Source: Nitrospira sp.
GTDB taxonomy: Bacteria > Nitrospirota > Nitrospiria > Nitrospirales > Nitrospiraceae
Reading direction: 5' to 3'
Assembly: GCA_023248215.1 (NCBI GenBank)
Contig: JAHFEW010000004.1
Coordinates: forward strand, 35,739 to 99,738
DNA length: 64,000 nt
Shown here: positions 25,075 through 33,390 of the stretch, piece by piece
Numbering within the stretch: the stretch's first letter is position 1
Layout of the letters: every line of letters begins with the position of its first letter
The notes under the pieces: generated by a model
Databases searched by the model: none
Told to the model about the DNA's origin: nothing
What the model saw: only the letters and a program-made list of their open reading frames with translations
Position numbers and translations under genes: made by a program

Positions 25075-25104
25075 TTGTCACAAGTTTTTTCCCTGTGCTA
25101 GGCT
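25075..25104 (+). promoter_or_regulatory. Promoter giving a leaderless rlmN transcript
   Basis: TTGTCA (25075-25080) and TAGGCT (25099-25104) are 18 bases apart. A start seven bases after the -10 falls at 25111, the A of the rlmN ATG, which has no ribosome-binding site before it. Confidence 0.45.
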
Positions 25105-25110
25105 CCAGCC

Positions 25111-26199
25111 ATGAACCAGGAGGCCGACATACATACCAATCTCCTAGCCTTGACCGAAAACGGGATGGCCGCGTTCGTCGCCCCACTCGGGTGGCCAGCC
25201 TATCGCGCGTCACAAATCTTGCGCTGGCTCTACCAGAAACGTGTCCGCACCTTCGCCGACATGACGAATCTCTCGCAGCGGGAGCGTTCGCACCTGACGG
25301 CCTGCTGCACGATCGAACGAACCTCGGACGTCCAAATTTTTTCGTCACAGGATGGAACGAAGAAATTTGTGCTGACGCTGGCTGATGGCCATCAGGTGGA
25401 ATGCGTCCTCATCCCGGACGAGGACCGGCTCACCCTCTGCCTGTCCACGCAGGTGGGCTGTACACTCGATTGCGGGTTTTGCCTGACCGGCACGCTCGGG
25501 CTTCAACGCAATCTCCGCGCCCATGAGATCATCGACCAGGTACTCCTCGCCCAAGACCACGTGGGTAAGGGCGAGCGATTGACGAACCTGGTGTTTATGG
25601 GCATGGGTGAACCACTGGCCAACCTCGACGCGGTTGCTGACGCCGTCGCACGCCTCACCAATCAAACCTGGGGACTGGGGTTTTCGCCTCGCCGTATCAC
25701 GATCTCCACGGCGGGACTCGCCTCACGGATCAAAGACGTGGCCCCCCTGAAAGTGAACCTGGCCATTTCGCTGAATGCGACCACCGACGAGCTCCGACGC
25801 CAAATCATGCCGGCCGCCAACCGGCTCCATTCCCTCCAAGCCCTGCTCGCCGCCTGTCGTGCGTATCCGCTGGCAGAACGCGATCGTCTGACCTTTGAAT
25901 ATGTTCTCCTCGCGGATGTCAACGATCATGCCGACGATGCCACCCGACTGATCAAATTACTCCGTGGCCTCCGCTGCAAGGTCAACCTCATTGCCTTCAA
26001 CCCCTTTCCGGGCAGTCCCTATAGACGCCCCTCGGACGGGGCGATCGAAACCTTTCAGGACACCCTTCGCAAGGGCCATGTGGACGTGTACCTCCGCCGC
26101 AGCCGCGGCCGCGATGTGTTGGGCGCCTGCGGGCAACTTGGTCGCATCGAGGGAGCTAAGGCCTCGGTTGCCTTGACACAGATTGAAACCCGTTGTTAG
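25111..26199 (+). CDS. rlmN: 23S rRNA A2503 / tRNA A37 C2-methyltransferase RlmN
   Basis: Radical SAM methyltransferase modifying C2 of A2503 in 23S rRNA, 362 aa. The cluster motif is CTLDCGFC within TQVGCTLDCGFCLTG, preceded by an N-terminal helical domain (GWPAYRASQILRWLYQKRV). The second catalytic cysteine is in VLGACGQL near the C-terminus, and NLIAFNPFPGSPYRRP is the family signature. The Arg-rich C-terminus and complete motifs indicate an active enzyme. No ribosome site precedes ATG 25111; the promoter upstream would start transcription at the ATG itself. Confidence 0.95.
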   Translation: MNQEADIHTNLLALTENGMAAFVAPLGWPAYRASQILRWLYQKRVRTFADMTNLSQRERSHLTACCTIERTSDVQIFSSQDGTKKFVLTLADGHQVECVLIPDEDRLTLCLSTQVGCTLDCGFCLTGTLGLQRNLRAHEIIDQVLLAQDHVGKGERLTNLVFMGMGEPLANLDAVADAVARLTNQTWGLGFSPRRITISTAGLASRIKDVAPLKVNLAISLNATTDELRRQIMPAANRLHSLQALLAACRAYPLAERDRLTFEYVLLADVNDHADDATRLIKLLRGLRCKVNLIAFNPFPGSPYRRPSDGAIETFQDTLRKGHVDVYLRRSRGRDVLGACGQLGRIEGAKASVALTQIETRC

Positions 26200-26202
26200 C
26201 AT
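26173..26202 (+). promoter_or_regulatory. Promoter for the M16 peptidase pair inside the rlmN 3' end
   Basis: A perfect TTGACA (26173-26178) and TAGCAT (26197-26202) with an 18-base spacer lie within the last codons of rlmN. Transcription would begin near 26209, only about five bases before the ATG at 26214. Confidence 0.5.
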
Positions 26203-26213
26203 GTTCTTCGTAC

Positions 26214-27608
26214 ATGCCTAGACAGAGCACAGCCCCCAGTTCGTTGCGCACCGGTTGGTCCGTTTTAGCCTTTTCACTCCTCATTATTCTCGTCATTTCC
26301 ATTTGCCAGACCCCTTCGGCCCATGCCATCGAGCCCAGAGAGTTCACCCTGTCGAATGACATGAAGGTGATCCTGGTGGAAGTCCCGAAGGCTCCTGTCG
26401 CCACCGTACAGGTCTGGTACAAGGTAGGTTCACGGAATGAGGTCATGGGGCGAGCCGGGTTGTCGCACATGCTGGAACATATGATGTTCAAAGGCACCGC
26501 AAAGTATCCCAAGGGCACCTTCTCCCGCCTCGTTCGCAAGAACGGCGGATTGGACAATGCCTTCACCAGTCAGGACTTTACCGCGTACTTTGAAAACCTG
26601 GCCGCCGATCGTGTCATGCTGGCCCTCGAACTCGAAGCCGACCGGATGCAGGGGCTGATCCTCGACGCCAACGAATTCAAGACCGAACGGGAAGTCGTCA
26701 AGGAGGAGCGGCGGCTCCGCAACGAAGATGATCCGCAAGGCGCGCTGGTCGAAGCGCTGTTCGCGCAGGCCTTCATGAGCCACCCGTACCACTGGCCGGT
26801 GATCGGATGGTTCTCCGACCTCGACGCGATGAATCTTGACGATCTCCAGCGCCACTACGATACCTACTATTCACCGAACAACGCCACCTTGCTCGTCGTC
26901 GGCGACATCAAGGCGGACACATTGCTCCCGACAATCGCCAAACTCTTCGAGCCGATTCCCAAAGGCCCGTCACCCAAACCGCTGGCCGTCACGGAAGCTC
27001 AACAGCGCGGCGAGCGCCGCTTCCTCTTGAAGCGTGAAGCGCAAGTGCCCTTCGTCATGATGGGGTACCGCGTTCCCAACTATTTCAGCGACGATTCCTA
27101 TGCCTTGAACGTGCTCGAGTCGATTTTTTCCCATGGCAAGAGCGCCCGGCTCTACCAGAGTCTTGTCTACGAACAAAAAACCGCCCTGGCAGTGGGCGCT
27201 GACTACGGACTGATGCAGGCCGACCCGGGACTGTTTTACTTCTATGCGGTGGTAAAACCGGGCGAGAAAGTCGAAGCCGTCGAAGAGGCGGTGATCAAGG
27301 AGATCCACCGGCTGCAAACCGAGCCCCCAAGCGAGCTAGAACTCCAGCGCGCCAAAAATCAGATCGAGGCGGCCCACATTTTCGAGCAGGATTCGAATTT
27401 CCGCCAGGCCATGCTGCTGGGGGAAGCCGAGACAATAGGCGCAGGATGGCGCAAAGTCAGCCAGTTTGTGGAGCGCACCCGCGCCGTCACGGCACAAGAC
27501 GTCCAGCGTGTCGCATCGCAATACCTGACTGCCGATATGCGCACCACGGGAACGCTGATTCCCCAACCTCCGCAAGCACAGGCGGCTTCACCGACCCAAT
27601 CCCACTAG
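26214..27608 (+). CDS. M16 zinc peptidase, catalytic member
   Basis: Exported pitrilysin-type (M16) metallopeptidase of 464 aa. A signal peptide (LAFSLLIILVISICQTPSAHA) leads to the first M16 domain, with the inverted zinc motif HMLEH (H85, E88, H89) and the distal glutamate in TEREVVKEERR. The second domain follows (FVMMGYRVPNYFSDDSYALNVLESIFSHGKSARL). The ORF opens at a TTG at 26193, but ATG 26214 begins the signal peptide properly. It precedes a second M16 gene that lacks the zinc motif, the usual arrangement of periplasmic two-subunit proteases. Substrates are unknown. Confidence 0.9.
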   Translation: MPRQSTAPSSLRTGWSVLAFSLLIILVISICQTPSAHAIEPREFTLSNDMKVILVEVPKAPVATVQVWYKVGSRNEVMGRAGLSHMLEHMMFKGTAKYPKGTFSRLVRKNGGLDNAFTSQDFTAYFENLAADRVMLALELEADRMQGLILDANEFKTEREVVKEERRLRNEDDPQGALVEALFAQAFMSHPYHWPVIGWFSDLDAMNLDDLQRHYDTYYSPNNATLLVVGDIKADTLLPTIAKLFEPIPKGPSPKPLAVTEAQQRGERRFLLKREAQVPFVMMGYRVPNYFSDDSYALNVLESIFSHGKSARLYQSLVYEQKTALAVGADYGLMQADPGLFYFYAVVKPGEKVEAVEEAVIKEIHRLQTEPPSELELQRAKNQIEAAHIFEQDSNFRQAMLLGEAETIGAGWRKVSQFVERTRAVTAQDVQRVASQYLTADMRTTGTLIPQPPQAQAASPTQSH

Positions 27609-27621
27609 TGAGCGGATCCTG

Positions 27622-29004
27622 ATGACTCGACCACAGACCACGTCTCTGCCACACCGCCCAAAAGGATACCAGCCCACAGGCCTGCTCCTGCTGGGGATAC
27701 TCTGCACCACGGTCTGCGCTCCCTTTGCATCTGCGCGGGCCGCCGAGATCGTTCCCACCCGATCTGTCACCGCGAATGGCATCACTGTCTTGTTTCTCGA
27801 ACAACATTTCATCCCTACAGTGGAAATTCACGCGCTCGTAAAGGTGGGGTCGGCACAGGACCCACCGGACAAAGCCGGCCTGGCGAATCTCACCGCCAGC
27901 CTGTTGGACGAAGGCACCGTCACCCGGACCTCTCGACAAATCGCCGAACAGATCGATTTCGTGGGGGGCTCGCTCGAAGCCCACGCAGCAGAGGATTTCA
28001 CTACCGCCTCAGCCCGCGTGCTTAAGAAGGATGCGGACCTGGGCTTTGCGCTCCTGGCCGACATGCTTCAGCACCCGGCGTTCCACAAGCAGGAGTTCGA
28101 GCGGGTCCGCACGCAGATCCTCGGCGAAATCATCAGCGATGACGACGATCCCGGCAACGTGGCTATGAAGGCCTTCCATCAATTGATTTTTCACGGCCAT
28201 CCCTACAGCTGGCCGGCCCATGGCACAGAAGAGACGCTGAACAAGATCACGGTGGCCGATATCCAGCAATTTCATGCCAGGGAGTATTTGCCCAATCAGA
28301 CGATCCTCGTCATTGTCGGGGACCTGACTCAGGAACAGGCGACGACACTCGCCCAGAATCACTTTGGAGCATGGAGGAAAGGGCCTCCCTCTCCCTACGT
28401 GCTCAAGAAGCCAGCGCCGATTGAACGCAAGATGGTTCAGCTCATCGAGAAGGATTTGACGCAGTCGACGATCGTCTTGGGGCACACGGGCATAAGTCGG
28501 ACAAATCCTGACTACTACGCCGTCACGGTGATGAACTATATTTTAGGCGCCGGTGGTTTCTCATCCCGCCTCATGGACTCGATTCGGGACAAGCAAGGAC
28601 TCGCCTACGGCATCATGAGCCACTTCGATACCCGATTGATGCCGGGCGCGTTTTTCATCAACCTGCAGACGAGAACCGACGTCACCAATCAGGCCATTGC
28701 CGGAGTGCTGACTGAGGTGAAGGGGATTCGCGACACGCCGGTCACGGACCAGGAACTCAGCGAAGCCAAGTCGTTTATCATCGGGAGTTTTCCGCTGCGT
28801 GTCGATTCCAGCGCGAAGCTGGCGAACGTCCTGGCTCAAGTGGAGTTTTACAATCTGGGTTTGGACTACTTCACGCACTACCCCAAAGCCATCGAGAAAG
28901 TTACCAAAGACGATGTCCTGCGCGTAGCCAAACAGTATCTTGATCCCCAGCATTACGCCTTAGTGGTCGTCGGATCAATCGCGAAAGCCAAAGTCAAACA
29001 GTAG
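27622..29004 (+). CDS. M16 peptidase-like protein, non-catalytic partner
   Basis: Second M16 protein, 460 aa, with a signal peptide (LLLLGILCTTVCAPFASARAAE). Where the first protein has HMLEH this one reads LANLTASLLDEGT, so the zinc ligands are missing and it cannot be an active peptidase by itself. The two M16 folds are otherwise complete (FVGGSLEAHAAEDFTTASARV; GAGGFSSRLMDSIRDKQGLAYGI). It starts 13 bases after the active partner's stop. In known pairs the inactive chain supplies an arginine/tyrosine-bearing half of the clamshell, and here too it probably forms a heterodimer. Confidence 0.88.
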   Translation: MTRPQTTSLPHRPKGYQPTGLLLLGILCTTVCAPFASARAAEIVPTRSVTANGITVLFLEQHFIPTVEIHALVKVGSAQDPPDKAGLANLTASLLDEGTVTRTSRQIAEQIDFVGGSLEAHAAEDFTTASARVLKKDADLGFALLADMLQHPAFHKQEFERVRTQILGEIISDDDDPGNVAMKAFHQLIFHGHPYSWPAHGTEETLNKITVADIQQFHAREYLPNQTILVIVGDLTQEQATTLAQNHFGAWRKGPPSPYVLKKPAPIERKMVQLIEKDLTQSTIVLGHTGISRTNPDYYAVTVMNYILGAGGFSSRLMDSIRDKQGLAYGIMSHFDTRLMPGAFFINLQTRTDVTNQAIAGVLTEVKGIRDTPVTDQELSEAKSFIIGSFPLRVDSSAKLANVLAQVEFYNLGLDYFTHYPKAIEKVTKDDVLRVAKQYLDPQHYALVVVGSIAKAKVKQ

Positions 29005-29051
29005 TCAGTAGCCGGCAGGCCGACAGCCGGTCCACGCTAGGCTGAATCCCC

Positions 29052-29873
29052 ATGGTTTCCACGACTCCACTGATCGACAAACTCTCCCGAGCACGACACA
29101 TCCTTCGAGAGATGGGGTCGGTCGTCGTCGCCTTCTCCGGCGGCATCGACAGTTCACTGGTCCTCAAATTGGCCCATGACGAACTGGGAGCACGAGCCGT
29201 CGCGGTCACCGCCGTCTCTCCGACGTTTCCCGCTGCTGAACTCGAGGCGACGCGGCGAATCGCCGCGGAGATCGGCGCCGACCACCGCATCGTTGAAACC
29301 GATCAATTGGAGATTCCAGAATTCATCCGCAATGACGCCACACGCTGTTACCACTGCAAAACGGACTTGTATTCGCTCTTGGGGAAGCTTCGCGATGAAT
29401 ATGCGGCGAGTTGCATTGTCGACGGCACGAACGTGGACGATCTGGGAGACGACCGCCCTGGCCTCAAGGCCGCTCGCGAATGGGGCGTTCGCAGCCCGTT
29501 ACTTGAGGCCGATTTCTCGAAGGCCGATATCCGTGAGGTGGCGAAAGAGTTGCGGCTGTCCAATTGGGAGAAGCCGGCGGCGGCCTGTCTCTCCTCACGT
29601 GTGCCACGCGGGATCACCATCACGAGGGGCATCCTGTCACGCGTCGAGCGCGCAGAAGCAGCCCTGGCGCAGGAAGGCTTCCGCCAATATCGCGTACGCG
29701 ATCACGGAGACATTGCAAGGATTGAACTTACAATTGAAGAGCTGCCGGACTTGATGCGTCCCGGTCGGCGTGAACGGTTGGCCACAGCCCTGAAACAATT
29801 GGGCTATCGCTTCGTCACATTGGATTTGGAAGGGTACCGCCAGGGAGGTGTGAGTCTCACCCCCCCGGCGTGA
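29052..29873 (+). CDS. larE: ATP-dependent sacrificial sulfur transferase LarE-like
   Basis: PP-loop ATPase of 273 aa. The P-loop is VVAFSGGIDSSLVLKLA (about 20-36); NDATRCYHCKTDLY and KPAAACLSSRVPRG follow. In Lactobacillus LarE the cysteine in the last motif gives up its sulfur to the nickel-pincer cofactor of lactate racemase. No larB or larC is in this window, so the acceptor here may differ; other members carry extra cysteines and hold an iron-sulfur cluster instead, and the CYHC pair leaves that open. It converges on atpF with 4 bases between them. Confidence 0.85.
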   Translation: MVSTTPLIDKLSRARHILREMGSVVVAFSGGIDSSLVLKLAHDELGARAVAVTAVSPTFPAAELEATRRIAAEIGADHRIVETDQLEIPEFIRNDATRCYHCKTDLYSLLGKLRDEYAASCIVDGTNVDDLGDDRPGLKAAREWGVRSPLLEADFSKADIREVAKELRLSNWEKPAAACLSSRVPRGITITRGILSRVERAEAALAQEGFRQYRVRDHGDIARIELTIEELPDLMRPGRRERLATALKQLGYRFVTLDLEGYRQGGVSLTPPA

Positions 29874-29877
29874 AACA

Positions 29878-30390
29878 CTAATTTCGGCTTTGGTAGGTCT
29901 TGGAGAGGGCGTCCAGGGCTTCGTCTGCCAGGCGGCGATGATCAGCTTCCGTCAATGCCCGTCCCACGACTTTCTCAGCCACCATCAACGCCAGGTCAGT
30001 CGTCTGCGAACGGATGTCCTGAACGGCCTTGCGGCGTTCGTGCTCGATCTCGCGAGTCGCATCACCCTTGATCCGCTCGGCATCCACGGTCATGCGCTGC
30101 TCGTTCTCTTCCATCAACCGCTGGGCCCGCTCTTTCGCCTGCGTCAGTAACGCTTCCGCGTCCTTGGCGGCCGTCGCCAGCTTGGCTTCATATTCCCTCA
30201 GCTTGCGCTCGGCTTCGGAGCGGTGCCGTTCGGCCTGATCGAGACTGTCCTTGATCTTTTTCTCACGCTCTTCCAGCATGCCCAACAGGCTTGGGAACGC
30301 GTACTTGTAGAGCAGGAAAAATAAAACCCCGAAGGAGAGAATCTCCCAGAAGATCAGCGACGAAAAGAAATGTGATTCAAATTGAGGCAT
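29878..30390 (-). CDS. atpF: ATP synthase F0 subunit b
   Basis: Peripheral stalk subunit of ATP synthase, 170 aa. One N-terminal membrane helix (LIFWEILSFGVLFFLLYKYAFPSLLGML) is followed by a long charged helix (EEREKKIKDSLDQAERHRSEAERK) and a C-terminal region (DLALMVAEKVVGRAL) that binds delta. It is the last gene of an I-a-c-b run, and larE converges directly after it, so the F1 genes (atpH, A, G, D, C) are not in this operon. Confidence 0.93.
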   Translation of the reverse strand: MPQFESHFFSSLIFWEILSFGVLFFLLYKYAFPSLLGMLEEREKKIKDSLDQAERHRSEAERKLREYEAKLATAAKDAEALLTQAKERAQRLMEENEQRMTVDAERIKGDATREIEHERRKAVQDIRSQTTDLALMVAEKVVGRALTEADHRRLADEALDALSKTYQSRN

Positions 30391-30466
30391 AGTCTATGTA
30401 CCCAAATGAGTTGAGGGTTCTGAGCCGGGAATAGGTCCCAGCACCAGGGCGCGCCCGTCGATGCGA

Positions 30467-30697
30467 CTACTTGCGCAAGCCCATGATGATGAACGCAATG
30501 ACCAGCCCGTACAGAGCGATCGCCTCGACCAGCGCGAATCCGATCCACATGTACTTGCCGACGCGGCCTTCCGCTTCCGGCTGCCGAGCCACGGCCTCAA
30601 TCATTTTCCCGAAGATGTACCCGATTCCCACACCGGCTCCGGCGAATCCCGCGGCCGCCAATCCCATACCCACCAACGCTGCTGCTGCTGCATCCAT
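30467..30697 (-). CDS. atpE: ATP synthase F0 subunit c
   Basis: Proteolipid ring subunit of 76 aa with two membrane helices. The Gly-rich first helix (GMGLAAAGFAGAGVGIGYIFG) and the polar loop (ARQPEAEGRV) are normal. The ion-binding carboxylate lies in the second helix, GFALVEAIALYGLVIAFI. The sodium-type ligand set (extra Gln and Glu/Ser-Thr) is not obvious, so proton coupling is the better guess. Confidence 0.95.
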   Translation of the reverse strand: MDAAAAALVGMGLAAAGFAGAGVGIGYIFGKMIEAVARQPEAEGRVGKYMWIGFALVEAIALYGLVIAFIIMGLRK

Positions 30698-30732
30698 TGT
30701 TTGTCCTTCCTCCCTTATGTAAACAACGCGAC

Positions 30733-31482
30733 TTAGTGTGCGTGCTCGCTATGACCGTGCAGGGTTACCGCGTCCCCTAGATACACACAGCTCAGCACGG
30801 TAAAAATATAGGCTTGAATAAACGCAATGCCGACTTCGAGTCCATTCATCGCAATCGTAAAGGCGAACGGCAGCCATCCGATCAGTAACCCGCCGCTGAT
30901 CGCCAACCCGAACAACACGCCGAGAATGACGTGGCCGGCGGTCATGTTCGCAAACAAACGCACGGCCAGCGAGATGGGCCGGGCCAACTGGCTGATCAAT
31001 TCGATCGGAATCATCAACGGCAAGAGCCAGCCCGGCGTTCCAGGCGGCACAAGGATGCCGAGGAATTTCACCCCGTGAAGGGAAAAACCGAGCACAATAC
31101 TCAGCCCGTACATTCCCACGGCAAACACCGCTGTCACAATGATTTGGCTGGTGACAGTATACGACCCGGGAATCAACCCGATCAGATTGGCAAAGAGAAT
31201 AAAGAGGAACAACGTGGCGATCAGCGGGAAATATTTCATGCCCGGCTCGCCCATCGTATCCAAGATAATCCCGCGAATGAACTCGACGATCAGTTCGGCC
31301 AAGTTCTGCAACTTGCCGGGAACTAACTTGCGAGCCGCTGCCGCGGAGATCATCAGAAAGGCCACCAAGCCCACCACCACCCACATGAGGATAACGGCCT
31401 TGTTGATGGAAATATCGATCCCGGCCGGAACCAGCGGAATCAGCTCGTGCAATTCAAAGGCATGTAGGGGACTTTCTTCCAC
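30733..31482 (-). CDS. atpB: ATP synthase F0 subunit a
   Basis: Stator membrane subunit that forms the proton half-channels, 249 aa. The essential arginine is in the conserved segment ISQLARPISLAVRLFANMTAGH, and the C-terminal helices (IAMNGLEVGIAFIQAYIFTVL) match the family. It begins 30 bases after the atpI/Z stop. The whole F0 order I-a-c-b is intact. Confidence 0.94.
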   Translation of the reverse strand: MEESPLHAFELHELIPLVPAGIDISINKAVILMWVVVGLVAFLMISAAAARKLVPGKLQNLAELIVEFIRGIILDTMGEPGMKYFPLIATLFLFILFANLIGLIPGSYTVTSQIIVTAVFAVGMYGLSIVLGFSLHGVKFLGILVPPGTPGWLLPLMIPIELISQLARPISLAVRLFANMTAGHVILGVLFGLAISGGLLIGWLPFAFTIAMNGLEVGIAFIQAYIFTVLSCVYLGDAVTLHGHSEHAH

Positions 31483-31512
31483 GATGATCCTTTTTCGCTC
31501 AGGCGATTCTGG

Positions 31513-31782
31513 TTAACTCTGCCATCGCTGTGCCGATCGATAGGCATTCCGAACACCGGCTGCAGCCCCCAACGCCAACCCCATCACCATTCCCCATGGA
31601 TTGGAATCCAGCAGGTAGGTGTCGATGACCCAGCCCAGGCCTCCCCCGACAATCAACGCAGCAAGCAGTTCTGTCCCAATCCGGACAGCCTGTCCGAGCC
31701 CCGCATATAACGGATCCTGAGAGGGGGGCATCACATGCTCACGCGCGGCACCCTTCAGCACAATGTGAGAGGGTGCACCCAT
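31513..31782 (-). CDS. atpI: AtpZ/AtpI-family membrane protein
   Basis: Small protein with two membrane helices (GTELLAALIVGGGLGWVIDTYLLD and WGMVMGLALGAAAGVRNAYR), typical of the AtpI/AtpZ proteins that help assemble the c-ring or carry Mg2+. The start is not certain. ATG 31797 falls inside the -10 box of the likely promoter (TTGACA at 31820-31825, TTGAAT at 31796-31801), so ATG 31782 (leader about 7 bases) or ATG 31731, closer to the conserved part, are better. It heads the F0 operon and is divergent from the pabB-like gene. Confidence 0.82.
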   Translation of the reverse strand: MGAPSHIVLKGAAREHVMPPSQDPLYAGLGQAVRIGTELLAALIVGGGLGWVIDTYLLDSNPWGMVMGLALGAAAGVRNAYRSAQRWQS

Positions 31783-31795
31783 CGGCGGGCGCGCC

Positions 31796-31825
31796 ATTCA
31801 AGCAAATTCGCTGGGGGCTTGTCAA
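31796..31825 (-). promoter_or_regulatory. F0 operon promoter
   Basis: On the - strand a perfect TTGACA is followed after 18 bases by TTGAAT. The start of transcription would be near 31789. The box overlaps the first ATG of the atpI/Z ORF, which argues for a downstream start. Confidence 0.45.
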
Positions 31826-31905
31826 GAAGTTGGCCACCTATGACCCAGCCGCTCGATGCGGTATAGTCTTTTCCTCGGGTGCCACACCCCGTGAAACATA
31901 GGGTC

Positions 31906-33390
31906 ATGACTTCTTCCTCCAACAGAGCATTTCTCAGCGGGTCTCCGCAACCGTTGGTAGTGGTGCGACCGCAACCGAACGCCGACGTGTTCGAGCTGTA
32001 TCGGCAACTGACGAGGCCGGGCCGTCCTTCCTTCCTGTTGGAAAGCGGCAACGGCACCGGCGCGACCGCGCGTTATTCATTTTTCGGAAGCGATCCGTAT
32101 CTCACGCTGTCGGGTCGCGCGCTGGAATACCAGATCGAGAGTGCCGACCAAGTCCGAACCTACAACGGCTCCGCCTTTCAAGCCCTCCAACGGGCACTGG
32201 CCGATTCGACCATAGCAAAACCTGACTGCCTGCCGCCGTTTTTTGGAGGCGCCGTCGGATACCTGGGGTACGATCTCGTCCGCTCGTTCGAATCGCTTCC
32301 CACTTTGGCCGCCGACGATCTCCACCATCCAGACCTGCACATGATCTTCCTGGATATCGTGGCCGCCGTCGATCATCAGACTCGCCTCCTGTACCTGATG
32401 TACTGCCCGCCCTTGTCACGATTCCAGGCAGAGCCTCGGGAAAAACTGTATCGCGAAGGCTGCGACCGGTTGGCCGAATTGGAGGCGCGCTTGACGAGTC
32501 CGGTCGTTCCCCGTGCCTCGTCACCCTGGCCTGAGCAAACGACCTTTATCCCCGGCCAATCACGTGACGCCTATAAGGCTCGCGTCCGGCGGTGCCAAGA
32601 GTACATCGCAGCCGGCGACATCTATCAGGCGAACCTTTCTCACCGCTTTACCCTCGATCTGGGGAACGCGGCTTCGAATCCGGAATCCGACGGGTACGCA
32701 GCTGAGCTCTATAGCCGCCTTCGCCGCGTGAATCCCTCTCCGTTCGCTGGACTCGTGCGATTCAATGACATCACCCTCGTCAGCTGCTCCCCCGAACGGC
32801 TCGTGCAGCTGACTGGCTCAGAGGCTAGCATCAGGCCCATTGCAGGCACCAGGCCGCGAGGTATTGGTCAGGAGCAAGACCAACAGCTATGCGCGGAGTT
32901 GCTCGCAAGTCCCAAAGAACGCGCTGAACATGTGATGTTGGTGGATCTTGAACGCAACGACCTCGGGAAGGTCTGCCGGTACGGCTCGGTTCGGGTCGAG
33001 GAGTTCATGACCATCGAACAATATTCTCACGTCAGCCACCTTGTGTCCGACGTGACCGGCACCCTACAACCTGGCACGTTGCCGCTTGACCTCGTGAAAG
33101 CCGTGTTTCCCGGCGGCACCATCACCGGCGTTCCAAAACTCCGCTGCATGGAGATCATCGAAGAGCTGGAACCGGTGCGACGCGGACTCTATACAGGGTC
33201 GTTGGGGTACTTCAGTTGGAGCGGCGATCTGGATCTGAACATCTTGATTCGGACTCTTGTTCTGACCAAGAAGGGCGGGTACCTGCAAGTCGGCGCCGGC
33301 ATTGTGGCGGACTCAGACCCCGACCGTGAGTATGACGAAACGCTCGCCAAAGCTGGTGCGTTTTTCAAAATATTGGAGGCTGGCTGCTGA
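31906..33390 (+). CDS. Chorismate-binding synthase component I (PabB/TrpE-like)
   Basis: Chorismate enzyme of 494 aa which, with a glutamine amidotransferase, makes either aminodeoxychorismate (folate) or anthranilate (tryptophan). Landmarks are YSFFGSDPYLTLSG at the N-terminus, RVNPSPFAGLVRFNDITLVSCSPERLVQL, PIAGTRPRG, ERAEHVMLVDLERNDLGKVC and GGTITGVPKLRCMEIIEELEP. The next gene, overlapping by one base, is a PabC-like aminotransferase, which points to folate. However, the PIAGT alanine is the TrpE form; E. coli PabB has PIKGT with a catalytic lysine. The ORF opens at a GTG at 31879; ATG 31906 is preferred. No amidotransferase subunit is adjacent. Confidence 0.85.
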   Translation: MTSSSNRAFLSGSPQPLVVVRPQPNADVFELYRQLTRPGRPSFLLESGNGTGATARYSFFGSDPYLTLSGRALEYQIESADQVRTYNGSAFQALQRALADSTIAKPDCLPPFFGGAVGYLGYDLVRSFESLPTLAADDLHHPDLHMIFLDIVAAVDHQTRLLYLMYCPPLSRFQAEPREKLYREGCDRLAELEARLTSPVVPRASSPWPEQTTFIPGQSRDAYKARVRRCQEYIAAGDIYQANLSHRFTLDLGNAASNPESDGYAAELYSRLRRVNPSPFAGLVRFNDITLVSCSPERLVQLTGSEASIRPIAGTRPRGIGQEQDQQLCAELLASPKERAEHVMLVDLERNDLGKVCRYGSVRVEEFMTIEQYSHVSHLVSDVTGTLQPGTLPLDLVKAVFPGGTITGVPKLRCMEIIEELEPVRRGLYTGSLGYFSWSGDLDLNILIRTLVLTKKGGYLQVGAGIVADSDPDREYDETLAKAGAFFKILEAGC

